Source: Monoraphidium neglectum (lineage: Eukaryota > Chlorophyta > Chlorophyceae > Sphaeropleales > Selenastraceae). From it: a stretch of 40,749 nt of DNA. This document shows positions 22,343 through 34,500 of this stretch, piece by piece. The stretch is from positions 3,102-43,850 of the forward strand of contig NW_014013597.1 in assembly GCF_000611645.1 (NCBI RefSeq), written 5' to 3'. Each line of letters opens with the position of its first letter. Within the stretch, counting starts at the first letter, position 1. The notes beneath the pieces were generated by a model that was not told the DNA's origin, searched no databases, and saw only the letters and a program-made list of their open reading frames with translations. The translations under genes were made by a program, and so were the position numbers.

Positions 22343-25300
22343 TCAGGCTGCGCCGTTGGGGACGAGCTGCTTTTTCTCGGGGGCGTAGGAGCCCTCAGGC
22401 GTGATGGATTGCTCAGACTTGGGGTGGAAGGAGTGGTCCGTGGGGTTGTAGTGGCCCACGCGCATGAGCTGCGGGCAGGTGCAGATACGAGAGGGCGAGG
22501 TCAGAAAGCGAGGCAGAGTGGATGAGGGCCTGCATGGGAGCAGGGGAGGACGGTGAGCATGCAAGGATGCTCCCAACATGGGTCCTCACTGCAGGCTCGC
22601 CGGCCCAGCTGCCACGCCCCACCGCCTCCACCCTGCGAAGCCAGGCACACGCCTGCACACTTTCCCACCAACCTTGGCGCGCACAAACTCCAGCGGCACC
22701 GCAGCAAAGAGCAGCAGCCCCAGCACGGCGGCCGCGGGGCCGACCCAGTAGGCCAGGTTGTCTTCCTGCAGGGCGTAGATCAGGGCAATGCCAATGCCGC
22801 AGTTGGCAATCCCTGCGAGTGCGGGTGCAGGGTTGGAGAGTGATGGCCGTGTGGTTGTGTTGATGTCAAGTATGTGCATTTTGGATGTGTGTGTTATATG
22901 TGTTTTGTTTTCATGTGTTACGTGTGATGTGTGTGTGTGTGCATTTTGGATGTGTGTGTTATATGTGTTTTGCTTTTATGTGTTACGCGTGATGTGTGTG
23001 TGTGTGTGTTTTGTGTGTATGTGTGTGTTGGGGTGTGTGTGTGGAGCAGCAAGGTGGGAAGCAGAACCTGTAGGAAACGATGCTAGCGCGCATTTGTGTG
23101 CATGTGGCAGAGGCAGGCGAGGCTGTTTGTGTGCCCTGAGGTGGCGGCCGCTGCATGGCAAGCTCACCCGCGAGGACGATGACCCATCCCCAGCCATAGT
23201 GCAGGAAACGCCATGCGGAGCGCTTGGGATCGGCGATGACCGGCCTGCAGGGTTGCGCCAGCGAGGGAGGCAGAGCTGTCGGGTCAAAGCGGGGCAGCGA
23301 CAAGCCCACGAACGCCCATGCAGCCACAGAAAAGCAAGCGAAGGGGAGACCCACACGCCCCCTGCCACCCCTCCAATCACGCACACGACACCACTGCATG
23401 CACAAGCAGCCGCCCTTCTTTCGCACCTGAACCGCCCGATGAACCCCTGGATGAATGCCGCCGCCACCGCAAAGAGGCCCAGCCCCATGTGCGGCGTGTA
23501 CAGGTCCGAAACGCGCTGGCGGTTGCGCCCAAACACAGCGAATATCAGGATCGTCGACGCAATGGCCAGCACGATCGCCAGGGACTGGATGTAGATGTGG
23601 GCGTGGTACCAGTGGCCCTTGATCTTCCCCGCGTCCTTGTCACCAAAGAGCCACTTGTGGCGGGACGTCAGGATGCCCGTCGGCATAAGTAGCACAAAGG
23701 CGGCGAGCATGAGCGCGCCGTGCGCCCACCGCGCGCGCTGCGCACGGGCCACGGCGGCGTCCTCGTCGGAAGCCGCGGGCAGCGGCGGGACGGCGGCGGA
23801 GAGCGCGGCGGCGCGGGCGGCGTCGCCCGCGGCCGCCGCGACGAGGGGGCGGAGGTCTGGTGAGTAGGATCCAAAGATGTTGTGCTGTGCGAGACGGGAC
23901 TTGTCAGAGCTGGCCCAGATCATGTTTTGAGTGCCTGGGGCGGGGGTTCAGAGGAGATTTGGCTGGGTCACGCTGAGGGTGGGTCCCAAAAATGGTGGGT
24001 GGATGGCCATGCATGCCCGGGGAAATGCATGGAGCCAGGCAACAACGACGGCACAGGCATTGCCTGCAAGGCAGTGGCCCCAGGGCAGCCCCAAACCTCC
24101 GACTCCAGGCCCCGCGTGCCGGCCGCCCCCCGGCGCGCACCCGGAAGGTTCAGCTTGGGCGATGCCTTGGCAGCGGGCGCGTCGACGGGCCTGGAAAAGC
24201 AGACGATGGTTTTGCCGTCCTGCTGGACGACGCCCATGCTGTAGGCCCAGCCGGTCGTCGCGTCCTCTGGAGCGACCTCATAACTGACCAGGTGGTAGCT
24301 GGCCACCTGGGGGTCCAGGTTTTTGGGGGGCGGAGGGGGGGAGAGTTGCCACCACAGGCACCGGCGGCGCAGCACGGCAGTGAAGAGGGAGGGGGACAGA
24401 CACGCGGCGCGATGCAACGCGGTTGGTGGAACATGCTTGGCAGCGCGGGACCGGGAAGCTGCACAGGGAACGTCGCCAAGCCGCGGAGGCAAATCGACGC
24501 GAACCTTTGGGCTGCCGCTGGCGTCTATGTAGCCCAGCACGACATCGGCGGGGTACATAGCGCCGGCGGTCGCGGTGAAGCCAGCAGAGGCCCAGCCCTG
24601 AGAGTAGGGAGGCAGCACGGCAGGAGGCGTTGAGGACGAGCCATCAAGGGGGCTACTGGGCAGCCGGCCTGGCGCCCAGCCAGCTCGCGCAGTCAGCCTG
24701 CCACGCTGTGACCCAAACCGGGGCGGCCGGACGCCAGAGGGGCCCGCCTGGCCGCGCAGGGTGCGAGTGCAACCCCCGGCGCTGCTGAAATTCGCCTCAT
24801 TGTCCATCAAAAATATTGACCCAATTAGGCCGCCTAATAGACCGCCACCCACCGACTCCTGGCCCTCATAAAGAAAATGCATACTCTGGCCCGCGTTTGC
24901 CGGCGGCGCAGGTGACGCGCCGCGAGTGCACACATTGTCTGGGGCGGTCGCGCCCCCCAGTGAGTAGTGCACCTGCGAGGCAGGTGGTGTTGAGGCCAAG
25001 CAGGTGGTGTTGACGCGCAAAACAGGTGGGTGTGGCGCTGCAGTGGGAAGCTTGATCAGGCACAGGCTATGCAGGTGGCGCGATGGATGCGCTCTGAGGC
25101 CCTGCAACTGAACATGCGCTGCGGTGGCCTTCGAAGAAGTTTGGTGCTTCGCCCACCTTGGTGTTTTTGCGGGTCGTGGTGACGCAGGAGTAGCCGTAAG
25201 CCGACTGAGTGCAGCCAGGGACCACTGTGGCGTTGGACGCCGACGCAGGCGCCACCACGGCGGCCTTGGTGGTGGTGGCGGCCTTGGTGGTGGCGGCGGC

Positions 25301-27008
25301 CACAGGCGCGGCAGCAGCTACAGGCGCGGCGGCGGCCTTGGGCGCAGTGGACGAAGCAGCGGGGCTGGCCGCGGGTTTGGCCGCAGGCGCGGCCGATGCC
25401 GCAGCAGCGGCCGCAGGTGCGGCGGCGGCAGCCTTGGCACCAGGGCAGGTTGCGGCAGCGCAGGCTGCGTTCACGGTGAAGGTGGCCCTGGCGTCCAGGA
25501 AGCCGCCACTCGACCCATCGGCGCTGGTGACCACCAGCTGGCCGGAGCCTGCAATTCCAAAGCCCGGCGCGAGCGGCGGCAAATCACGAGCCGCCAATCA
25601 AAAGTCCGGCTTCCCATACCAGCTGCCTCGTGCACAGGCAGGGCAGTGCGCACGTGAGCCTACATGCGTCGCTGCTGCCCCTGCCAGCGCACCCTTCGCT
25701 CACCTTTGGCGCCGCACGGCACAAGCCAGTCCACTTTCAGGGGAAGCCCGCGGTCGCGCTTGAGCATAAAGTAGCGCGCAGGGCTGTGCGTGTTGTGCGT
25801 GTGCATGTGTATGTATTGGTTTGAAGAGCCGCGTTTCAATGGGGCCAGGCTTTAGCGCAAGATGGCACGTGCCGAAGGGTGCGCAAGCGCGGGCACCCGT
25901 GCCGCCCACCACTCAGGCCAACGGAATTCGGCGCTTCTTCCGCTTGCAGCTCTGAGGCAGCCACGCTGACGTCGGGGCGGGGTGTGTGCTTGGAGGCAGC
26001 GGCGAACCGGTGCTGCCCTGCTGTCAGAGGCCGCACCAGTTGGGGTCCTTGCCTCCCACGGGTTCAAACGTGCCAAGGGTGGTTGTGATGAGGCCAAGCC
26101 TGTCCTCTCCAGGGGGAAACTGCACCTGCGAAAGGTCGGCGGGACGGCGGCCAGGCATTGGCCAGGGACGACGCGGCAATTGTGTGTCAGGTGAGGAGCT
26201 CAACTCGGGCTTGGGCCCGTCCCAGATGTGACCGACTTTGCGCGTCATTATGCGCTTTCCGAGCGCCCCGTAGAGAGTCCACCAGAAAGAAACGGCAGCC
26301 GCTGTGCATGCATGCTGGGACCCCTCCCACGTGCGCGTGCAGCAGGGTGCAGCAGTTGCATCGTAGCCACGGCCTGCAAAGCAGCCCGGCCCACGGCCCT
26401 CCGCACCAGGATGGAGTGCTTGGCGCCAGGGCACACCGCGGTCACGGCCGCACCGCTGGGGTTTGACACAACAAACTTGGTGGCGCTGCAATCCAGGACC
26501 AGGTGGAGGGGTGCAGGGCGGAGGGGGCGGGGACAAGAGCGTCACACCCGCACACGCTGTCACAACGGCTGCTGCGTAGATGCCCTTCATAAGGCAGCAC
26601 CCAGGGCCGGCGACGGGCCTGGTGCACTGCCAGCACAGTGTAGTCCATGATCCATCATGATACTGGTGGCATGGCCAGCACAGACATAGCGTGCGTGCAA
26701 CGCCAGGACCATCCACCAAAGCAGCAGCCAGTGGCTAGAGGCCGTGCACGTCACCGCCACTGCGCAGTCCCACCTGTCGGGGACGGGAGCCTTGTGTTCG
26801 CCCTCTGCATGGAAAAAGCGGCTGAAGTTGAAAACATGCGTCTTTCCAGGCGTCAAACCTGGCAGGCATGCAAGGGCTGCATCGCACCTGACTTCGTCGG
26901 GTGGGCGTCGCAGGCGTGATTCTCCTCCTGAGTCCACAACAGGGGGTAAGCACTGACAATACAAGGCGCCAGGGCCACGCATACCAGCGCGAGCCACGCT
27001 GCGCGCAT
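22343..27008 (-). CDS. Reeler-DOMON-cytochrome b561 membrane protein (ferric-chelate reductase 1/SDR2-like), 13 exons, 691 aa
   Basis: Predicted to carry electrons across a membrane from ascorbate to an outside acceptor such as ferric iron, as CYBDOM proteins do. Minus-strand exons: 26888-27008, 26774-26858, 26407-26485, 26037-26125, 25704-25783, 25157-25548, 24853-24972, 24505-24597, 24141-24306, 23427-23934, 23168-23244, 22673-22812, 22343-22468; all phases close (2076 nt). In order: signal peptide (1-20); Reeler domain (about 30-181) with AVCPGAK and WLVPCGAKG; an Ala/Thr-rich linker (182-263); DOMON domain (about 283-410) with MYPADVVLGYIDASGSPK; and a b561 core with membrane helices and four candidate haem His: His480 (RWAHG), His519 (HWYHAHIY), His557 (TPHMGLG), His593 (LHYGWGW). 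A short hydrophilic tail follows. Two donors are GTT rather than GTG/GTA (after 24505 and 22673). The domain order matches animal FRRS1/SDR2. The electron donor and acceptor are inferred. Confidence 0.92.
22874..23003. repeat. Two-copy 65-bp TG-rich minisatellite in a b561-gene intron
   Basis: Two near-identical 65-nt TG-rich units (22874-22938 and 22939-23003), followed by plain GT repeat to about 23040. They lie in the intron between the exons ending at 23168 and starting at 22812. Confidence 0.85.
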
Positions 27009-29116
27009 GGTGCCGGAGGATTCAATGGGCCTACAGTATGCAAGCCGTCGCTGATGAGATAGGAGCGATGCCTACCGGTATAAGAGCTACAGCAGAACAG
27101 TAATGTAAATGATCATTGGTCGACAGTGTTGATACAAAGGATCGACCGACGTTTAGCTTGTTGCAGCTGACGAAGCTGCACGAAGCAGGTCGAGTGAGCT
27201 GCATCCCCGTCCCCAAGCACATCGCATGGTTTAACGAGCGACATGCACGAGAATTATGGCTGCAATATCCACTTTGATGAGGACATCAGCCCTGCCGAAG
27301 GATCTGACTCACCCCAGTTCCTCTTTTGACTGCGGCCGTGTGCGGTGGCGGACACCGCGCGTGCTACTGCACAGGTGCAGGCACGGTCCAAGACTGCATG
27401 CCTTTCAGAAGCACAAGGATTCATGCATAACAAATTTGATTTGTTTTCGACGGTGGGCGTGCTGTGCTGTCTACCATTTGCCTCAGCTGCAGCGTGCACT
27501 GCACGCAGCCTAGGGGGTCTGGGCCCCGCTCCGAGCCCAAGGCATTGCGATTTGTCATCCGCACCCACCAGGCAGGTGGTTGGCCATGCGTGCCAGACGC
27601 CGTGGCCCAGAGCATATCCCCACCACGCTCGTACATTGTCAGATTCCTGGTGGAGAGTGCAATGCTGTGGGGGTTGACAGGCGCACCGATATCAACAACG
27701 CCGCAACGGCCTGTGCAGGGGGCGTAGCGATCTGCAAGTTTGGCTGGCGCGCACGCCATCAGCATGAGTGCAGTGCTCTCAGTTCTACTGAAAGGCGGAT
27801 GTTCTTGCGTGGAATGCTCTTGCATGGAGTTCAAGACTCACCGCCTGCATAGAGCGGCTGGTACTGTATGGCTGTTGCATGCGCGCACCGCTGGGATGCC
27901 CAAGCATGCCATGTTGTGGCTCTGGCAGCTCTGCACACAGCCGTGCATTTATCCTACATTCGGTTGTGTTTCAGGGCCAGCTTGCAACCACGGCTAGCTG
28001 GCCTTTGCCCAGCAGGTGGGAAGGGCTGGCTCGGTTCTGCCCCCTGTGATGCTGGACCTCAGGACCACAATCCAACGCCAACGGAGTGTAATCGCGGGTG
28101 CAGTGTCACATAACAGCGTATGTTTTGACGTTCATATTATGGCTTTGCTGCCTCGTTGGGCGCGCGCAACCTGCCACAGAATCTGGTGGGTGCATCGATA
28201 GCGCTTCCGGCGTCGTGACGCTTTCATGAAGCGTCCCGTTGACGCGGGATCCGGCGTGCACCCCTGCGCCATGGGCTCGGCCCAGTTCGACCAGCTTTTG
28301 AAACCGAGTCATTTACTCGCCATATGCCAATGATCACGGTGCACTGCCTCTTGCGATCCCCCTGATGAACGGCCCGTCTAGCCGTCTGCAAACACTGAAC
28401 TTGTTCCCAGCATCATGCAACCATATAATTTCGCACGTAAAAGTACATACAAACGCTTAGAGGCAGCTACACACGACGGCAATCGTTCGATCAAGCTCGA
28501 CTTGCGACACGGCGCCCTCGTCGCCTCGGCGGCCTAGAGACGACTACAACAACGAACATGATTTCTTGATCGAAGCTGTACTCTCTTGTTGGCTGTGAGG
28601 GCACCCGGCTGCGTGCGCTCCTGCGCGCCAGACAGAGGTCGATCGCCCCATGTGCTACCTAAACAGCTCACACGCATCCTCTGCGCTTCATCAAGAACAT
28701 TGCGTGGCCGAACGCGGCGCAAGCCACCCTGTCGAGGGCCGCGCTCGGAACTCAGGTGCGTTCTCAGGGCCTCGGGTCCACGTAGCGGGCCTGATTTGTG
28801 TTTAAGGTTGTCATAACTGCATGATCGACGTTGGGACCCTCGCACTATGCCTGATCGTCGCGCTCGGCGGGTTGTGCGCCGGGTTGCGGGTATTTTGACG
28901 GGCAGTGAACCTCACGTGCAGGCATGCCACCACCCCCTTTGTTGCCCGAGAGGTGTGCACCTAGTTTCAATTGCCAGAGTCCACTGCACCCATGTGTCCT
29001 AGACGCGCTGTGCGCAACCCCATGCATCACCCGCCGCCACCCCAACAGGCCCCGTCGCCATCGTGGCACACGAGCCACGCCCACTCTCTCCCCACCATCG
29101 CTGCTCCTGTGGCGGA
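27009..29116. other. Divergent intergenic region between the b561 and cyclin genes
   Basis: About 2.1 kb between the start of the minus-strand b561 gene and the start of the plus-strand cyclin gene. Both promoters should lie here. One lectin-like exon is annotated separately at 27569-27710. Apart from it, no exon with family similarity was found. Minus-strand frames near 27031-27222 and 28106-28312 are open but unsupported. Confidence 0.5.
27569..27710 (-). CDS. Candidate exon of a bulb-type (B-lectin) domain protein; gene incomplete
   Basis: A 142-nt stretch with a good acceptor (CCCCCTGCACAG) and donor (GTGGGT) reads a segment with LSTRNLTMYERGGDMLWATA. It resembles the core of bulb-type mannose-binding lectin repeats, whose pattern is roughly LQxDGNLVxYxxGGxxLWxS. 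The Tyr, Asn and Trp positions match, but the sugar-binding Gln and Asp of the QxDxNxVxY motif are replaced by Ser and Arg, so mannose binding is doubtful. I could not find phase-consistent partner exons with a start codon. It may be one exon of an unbuilt minus-strand gene, or a decayed remnant. Similarity is from memory of the motif only. Confidence 0.3.
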
Positions 29117-30618
29117 ATGGACTGGGCCGATGATGTGCTCGCCGGCGTAGAGTGCAGCGACCATCGGCAGCGGAAGGTGCCCCCCCAGGCGCTCGCGCCC
29201 ATCCGCACGCTCGCGCCGTTCGCCGCACAGGCGCCAGCCGCCGCGCCCACGGGCGCCGCCTGCGCCAGCGCCGCGCTGTACGGCGAGCGTGTCGGCGGCC
29301 TGCGCCACGAGGCGGCCTCGGCCGCCGTCGCCGCGGCGGCCGTTGCAGCAGCACAGCGCGCGCGGCTGCAGGCTGTCGCTACGGCGCGTGACCAGGCCGC
29401 CGAGCAGCACAGCAAGCCGCCCATCCAGCAGCAGCAGCAGCAGCAGCAGCGCCCCGCGACCTCGGCCCTCCCCGCCGTGGATCTGCTCCAGGTGCTGCAC
29501 GCCGCCGCCGCCACGCGCAACGCGGGCGGCGCCACATCTCTCTACGCTGCCCGCAGGGCTCAGGCCGCTGCGCTCGCGCCCACGCTGGCGCCCGTGACGG
29601 CGGCCCCTCAGCCGCCCAGCCAGGCCGCCGCTGCAGCCGCCACGATCAGCAGCGGGTTCGCCGCGCGCCTGCAGGCCGCCGCCAGCGCGGCGGTCGCGGC
29701 CGCGGCGCAGGCGATCCACATCCCCGCCGCCGCGCGCCCGCCGCCCGGCAGCGGCGCCAGCAGTGGCAGCGGCGGGAGCGGCGCGTCGTCCCTGACCCAC
29801 GGCCTGGCCGGGCCTGACGGCTGCGGCGCTGCTGCGCCCTGCGCACCGTGCGCGGACGACGACACGCGCCTGCTGATCTGCAGCGACGACGAGATTGAAG
29901 ACGGCGACAATGATGACGACGGCATGGCCAAGTCGTGCGGCGCGATGGCCGTGACCAAGCGCCCCGCGCCGCCGGCTGCGGCGGCTGCAGCCAAGCGCGC
30001 ATCGTTCGCTGGCGGGGCCGCCGCCGCCGCCGCCGCCGCGCCGCGCTCGGCGCGCGTGCGGCTGCTGTGCGCTCGCGTCAGCATCTACACGGACTGCTGC
30101 AGCCCTGCGGCGCTGGCGGTCGCCAACACCGTCATGAGCAGCATCATGCTGCCAGGTGGGCTCATGGGGCAGCCTTGCATCAGGGGCCTGCGATTCCGTC
30201 CAGCGCACCCCATGTCTGGTTGCACGGGCCCCCTTTTGGCCATGCAGCCCCGCTCGTTCTGCCCTTGCCCAGCGCACATGCCCGGACAACCCCTTCATGC
30301 AAACCCTCCCTGCTTTCACGCCCTTCTGTTGGAGGGACCTTCGCAGCGCCCCTCGTCCTCACGCTTCCCCCTCCACTCCCCTGCTCCGTCCCCATCACCA
30401 GGCGGCGTGTGCTACCTGCCCGTCTTCCCGGACTCTGTCGAGTTCCAGATGGGTGCCACCTGGCGGTTTCCCTCGTTCGCCGTGGCCCTGGGCTCCTCCT
30501 ACTTCCAGCGCCTGCTGGCCGCCGTGCCCCACCTCGCGCACGCCGCGCGCCGCTGCCCCGCATTCGAGCGGTACTGCAGCGCGCTGCCGTCAGGCGGACA
30601 GGTGGGCGTCGCCGGTGC

Positions 30619-30679
<61 letters not shown>

Positions 30680-31570
30680 CGTGCGCATGCGTGTGCACCG
30701 CATCCCCATGTTTTCGAGAGTGGGTGCGCATGCGCATGCGCACGCATAAACCTGCGCATGCACACGCATGCGAACATCCAGATACGTGCGCATCTGCATG
30801 TGCTTGTGCATGTGATTACGGTTGTGTGCCGACCTTGAGTGCCGGAATTTGAGGATGCATGCGCCATCTTGCGTACGTGAGCGCTTGTGGATGTTTGCAC
30901 TTGTGGGCACACGTGCAAGCCTCTGTCAAAACTACAGTGATGCTCGTAGTGCAGTGATCCCTCCACTGCACAGCCCTTCTCTCGGCTCCACCACACCTCA
31001 CCTCACACCACCCACGCCCACTCCCACAGGCCCCCGCCGCCTGCGCCAGCGCCAACGAGGCGTCCTCCCTGGAGTGCACCCTGCGCTCCACCCAGTTCAC
31101 GTGCATCTTCCTCGCCACCAAGGTCGCAGACCAGGTGAGGCCAAACGGTCAGGGCCCACGACGTGCTGCCGGCACAGGCGCGCTCATGCACATGTGCTTT
31201 TGGGGTGAGATTCGAATTCCGGGTGGCGCTGCTGCGCGCACTGGGGCGCAGTTGGGGTGTGGCTGCTCGGCACGTCTGCTAGCTGGATCCTCCTCCTGCC
31301 AGCGTCCCTATTCCGCACTGATATCCCGCGCTTCTGGTGCGCCCCTGACCCCCACCCCCTCGACAGGTCCACGCGTATGGCCTGCTGCGCTTCATGCTCA
31401 GCTCGCTCACCCGCCAGCGCCGCGCCGTCACGGGGGACGAGGCGGCCAGTGTCGAGCTGGGGTGCCTCTCTGGCCTCGGCTGGCGCATGGGGCCCTACTT
31501 TGCCGAGGACCCCCTGGGCGACAATAGCGACAGCCTGATAGGCCTCTTCTGCGGCGGCGCGCCCCGCTGA
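29117..31570 (+). CDS. Divergent cyclin-fold protein with a long low-complexity N-terminus, 4 exons, 515 aa
   Basis: Probable regulatory subunit of a cyclin-dependent kinase, nuclear. Exons: 29117-30155, 30402-30601, 31030-31134, 31367-31570, total 1548 nt. Residues 1-320 are Ala/Pro/Ser-rich with eight Gln in a row, an acidic patch, and a basic TKRPAPP...AAKRASF region that could direct nuclear import. The cyclin box lies at about 325-500. SFAVALGSSYFQRLLAAVP matches the helix that reads A-x-x-YLDRFL in cyclins. FTCIFLATKVAD matches the C-x-x-LAxKxxE/D helix. VELGCLSGLGWRMGPYF matches the E-x2-LxxLxWRL helix. Only one cyclin repeat is clear. An LxCxE-like element, L253-I-C255-S-D257, precedes an acidic run. 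The start ATG (MDWADDVLAGVE) follows in-frame upstream sequence lacking a better Met. Assignment is by motif only; D-type or P/U-type affinity is unresolved. Confidence 0.7.
29426..29449 (+). repeat. Eight-copy CAG repeat encoding poly-Gln in the cyclin
   Basis: Eight perfect CAG codons in exon 1 of the cyclin gene, in frame as Gln. Confidence 0.95.
30633..30680. repeat. GT/GC dinucleotide microsatellite in cyclin intron 2
   Basis: About nineteen GT units (30633-30670) run directly into five GC units, beginning about 30 nt after the donor at 30602. Imperfect alternating purine-pyrimidine sequence continues to about 30800. It has Z-DNA potential and is non-coding. Confidence 0.95.
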
Positions 31571-34500
31571 GCGCATGCGCACGCGGGCGCACGGCCGGCC
31601 TCGCCCCGCTGCGGCGCGCGGCGCCTTGCCGCGCTGGGGCGCGGCGCGCAGCGCCGCGGCTGGTTGGCTATGTATGAATAGGATGCTGCGGGCCCATGTC
31701 GGCCTGCAAGCGGGCTTGCTGCCGATTCTGCGCCTGCCCGGCTACCAGATCCCCCGCAGCGGGAGAAGCGTTCCAGAAGAACTCCCTGTGGAGAAGAAGT
31801 GTGAAGACGTGCACCGTCTTAGGCAGTGAAGCTGCGGCGCACAGCAAGGCGGCCGGCGAGCTGGCAGACAGGCGGCCTGCGAATAGGGAGCGTTTCGCCC
31901 GCCAGCTGCTGCCGCCGCCCTCGCCGCTCCGCCGGATCGTTTTTGTTTGCCATCACGGCCCTCAAGAAATGTGGGGCGTCGCGCTCGCGCCGCCCCCCAT
32001 CCCCTTGCCGCCGCGTGAGCCTACGGGCCTCGCCGCGGCATGGGTTGCCCAAACCAATGTTTCCCGCTTTCAAGCACCGCCCTCCCGTCGATAGGCCAGG
32101 GCCCCTTTTGCAGGTGGCTTGCGCCCTTCAGCATCTACTCCCTGCTACTGCTCCCCGGGCTCCCATGCTAGGGCCGCACCCTGCTGCTCTGCTGGGTACT
32201 CCCGCGGGCTCCCCTTGGTGTGAGCCACCCTTTTGTGGGCACCTCTTGAGTGAGAGGGCTCCTTGCTGTTCGGTTCGATGAGTGATGGACACCCCTTGGT
32301 TTGCTGCGGTCCTCGCGGGCTCTCCACGTGCAGGCCAGATAGACACACTGTGTGCAGGGTGTGCCCGTTCGTTTGCGGCGCAAGTCCAGGCCGCCCTGCG
32401 CCTCAAGCACTTGCGCCCACGCGTGCCTCGCCAAGCCCCGCAGCACCGTCTGCATCGTCCCACAAACGATTCAGCGCGCCGCCTGCCTCAACAAACCAAC
32501 CACGCGCTGCGGCTCACGCCAGCAGCAGGCGAACCAGCTTAGGTCGTATCGCGCAGGGCAAATTCCAAAAACCACCCGTCACTTTCCAAGCAGCAGAGCG
32601 CCCAACGAGCCCCGCCGGCGGACTGCGCTGTCCGTCCACGCCCCGTCCCTGCCCATTCGTAGCCACTCAAATCCGGATCCCATTTCACAGGGGAAGTTCC
32701 TCCCTGGGGTGCTGGGCAGGCCTGGCTGCGCCTGCGCGCACCGCGCGCGCCCCTGCCCGCACCTTTGTATGTGTAGGGACTTCACCCATTTGCAGGTGTT
32801 ACAGCGCATACACATTAGGCTTTTTTTTTGCTGCAGCGTTTGACAGTTTTGCGATTTGGGCCGAGTGTCGGGAGGCTCGCCAGTTTGTGTGAGTGCCGCG
32901 GGCGGTGAGGACGACGGTCGGCCTTTATCACGCCTTGCGCATCCGCCACACCGCTACTCCTTGCCCCCTCCCTGGTGCTGATCCAGCCGAGGACGGTCAT
33001 AGGAGTAGCGATGCATTCTCCATGCATCGTTTTTGCTCCGAGGCCATTCCACCTGATTGGCGAGGGAAGCCCAGCGGGCGGCCATCAATGAGTTGATGGG
33101 AAGCTTGCGAGATGTGCATGTCGGTGTGAGAAGCCGCACACACAAGCATCTGTGCGTGTGTCGGGTTCCAACTCAACTGTGTCTGGCGTTGGCGGGTACA
33201 TGCCGCTGCTTTGTTCGAACACGCAACCCCTGCAAGCCTCTTCTGTGGCTGTTTTGCTCCGCCGCGTAGTCTTTATTTATCAGTCCGTTGTTCTGCCTCT
33301 CGCCTCCTTTCCGCCCGCCACATCCGCAACCGCCTGGCCGCGCATGTTAGGTGGAACGCCCCGTTCCCAGCCCCCTGTCCTTAGCCCAAGATGCACACAG
33401 ATGTGCGAAGCGGAGTCGAGATTGCCGGCCAACGACCGCTGGGCGCGCCACACACCTGCCGCAGGTTGCGCACAGGCGCACTTGTGCGGCTCGCGGGTGC
33501 GCTGCAATTTGGGGCGCCCCTTTGCATTCGCGTGGGCGGTTTCGAGGCCGGCCCAGTGCGGGTGGTTTACAAGCTGGGTCTGGCGCCCCAGGGGTGTAGG
33601 TACCTGCCGTCCGCTAACCAAACATGGCAGCGCAAGCGCGTTGGCAAGTCAGACAACCTATCTGCAGCTTTTCTGCATGTGGATGTCGCGCGCTTCTTCG
33701 CCACCTGCGTCCTGTCGTGCAAAGGGGCGAGTCAAACCTTGATTGCAGACAACAGGAGTCGCCCAGCGGGCTTGACACCCATCAACTTTCACACGTGCAG
33801 TGTTATCTTAGACTTTGTCGGGTGCTGGCACCAACGACATGTGCACAGGACTTTCTACCAGACACTCGGCCTCCTTTTGCGGCCTTCATATTTTAGGCAG
33901 GGGATGTTTTTGCAGCGTGCCTGCGCCAGGGATTGGTACGCCTGAATGTGCAGCAAGTGTGGGAGGTGTTGCTCCTGCTTGCCCCACGATGTACGTTTTG
34001 CCCTGGCGTGTGAGGTGTTTGCTATGCGTGGCTTCTGCAGGCGTGTGTTGGGGGTGCTCTTCAGAAGTACTTTGGTGCCCATTGCAGGAGGGGCTGTGTC
34101 CCAGCGCTCCCCCTTGCATTCCCATCAGAACTTCCCACCTCATAGGTTTCCATTCATGCGTGCGGGCCCCGTTTGTGGCCGGCAGCATGTGTGTCCAAAC
34201 CCGCGGTGCGACAGGATTGTGTCTTTGACCGAGCCTACGTCGGATAGTTTGCGCTCCACGGTGTGGTTTACGCACAGCCATGCGATTTTTAGCTTTTTGC
34301 ATCGGGCCTTTTTAAATCGGCCGCGGCCCGCAGCAGCAACTTTTTGCCTTATTTATAGGTGGGTGGGTGTGTTTGTGTGTGTGGCAATTTCCATTTAATT
34401 TTTAGATGCATGCCATGCCATTGTGTATGTTGGCGCGCTTAACAATTCCTGCAAATCTTGCCATGTCATGCGCGCCGCTTTCAGGTTGTGGAGCAAAACT

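Noticed and set aside
23968..25107. 379-codon minus-strand open frame
   Set aside because: Reads through three introns of the b561 gene. The DOMON exons inside it are separated by good splice sites in the same frame.
29027..30319. 430-codon minus-strand open frame
   Set aside because: Antisense shadow of the Ala-rich cyclin exon 1. The plus frame has the start, splice sites and cyclin motifs.
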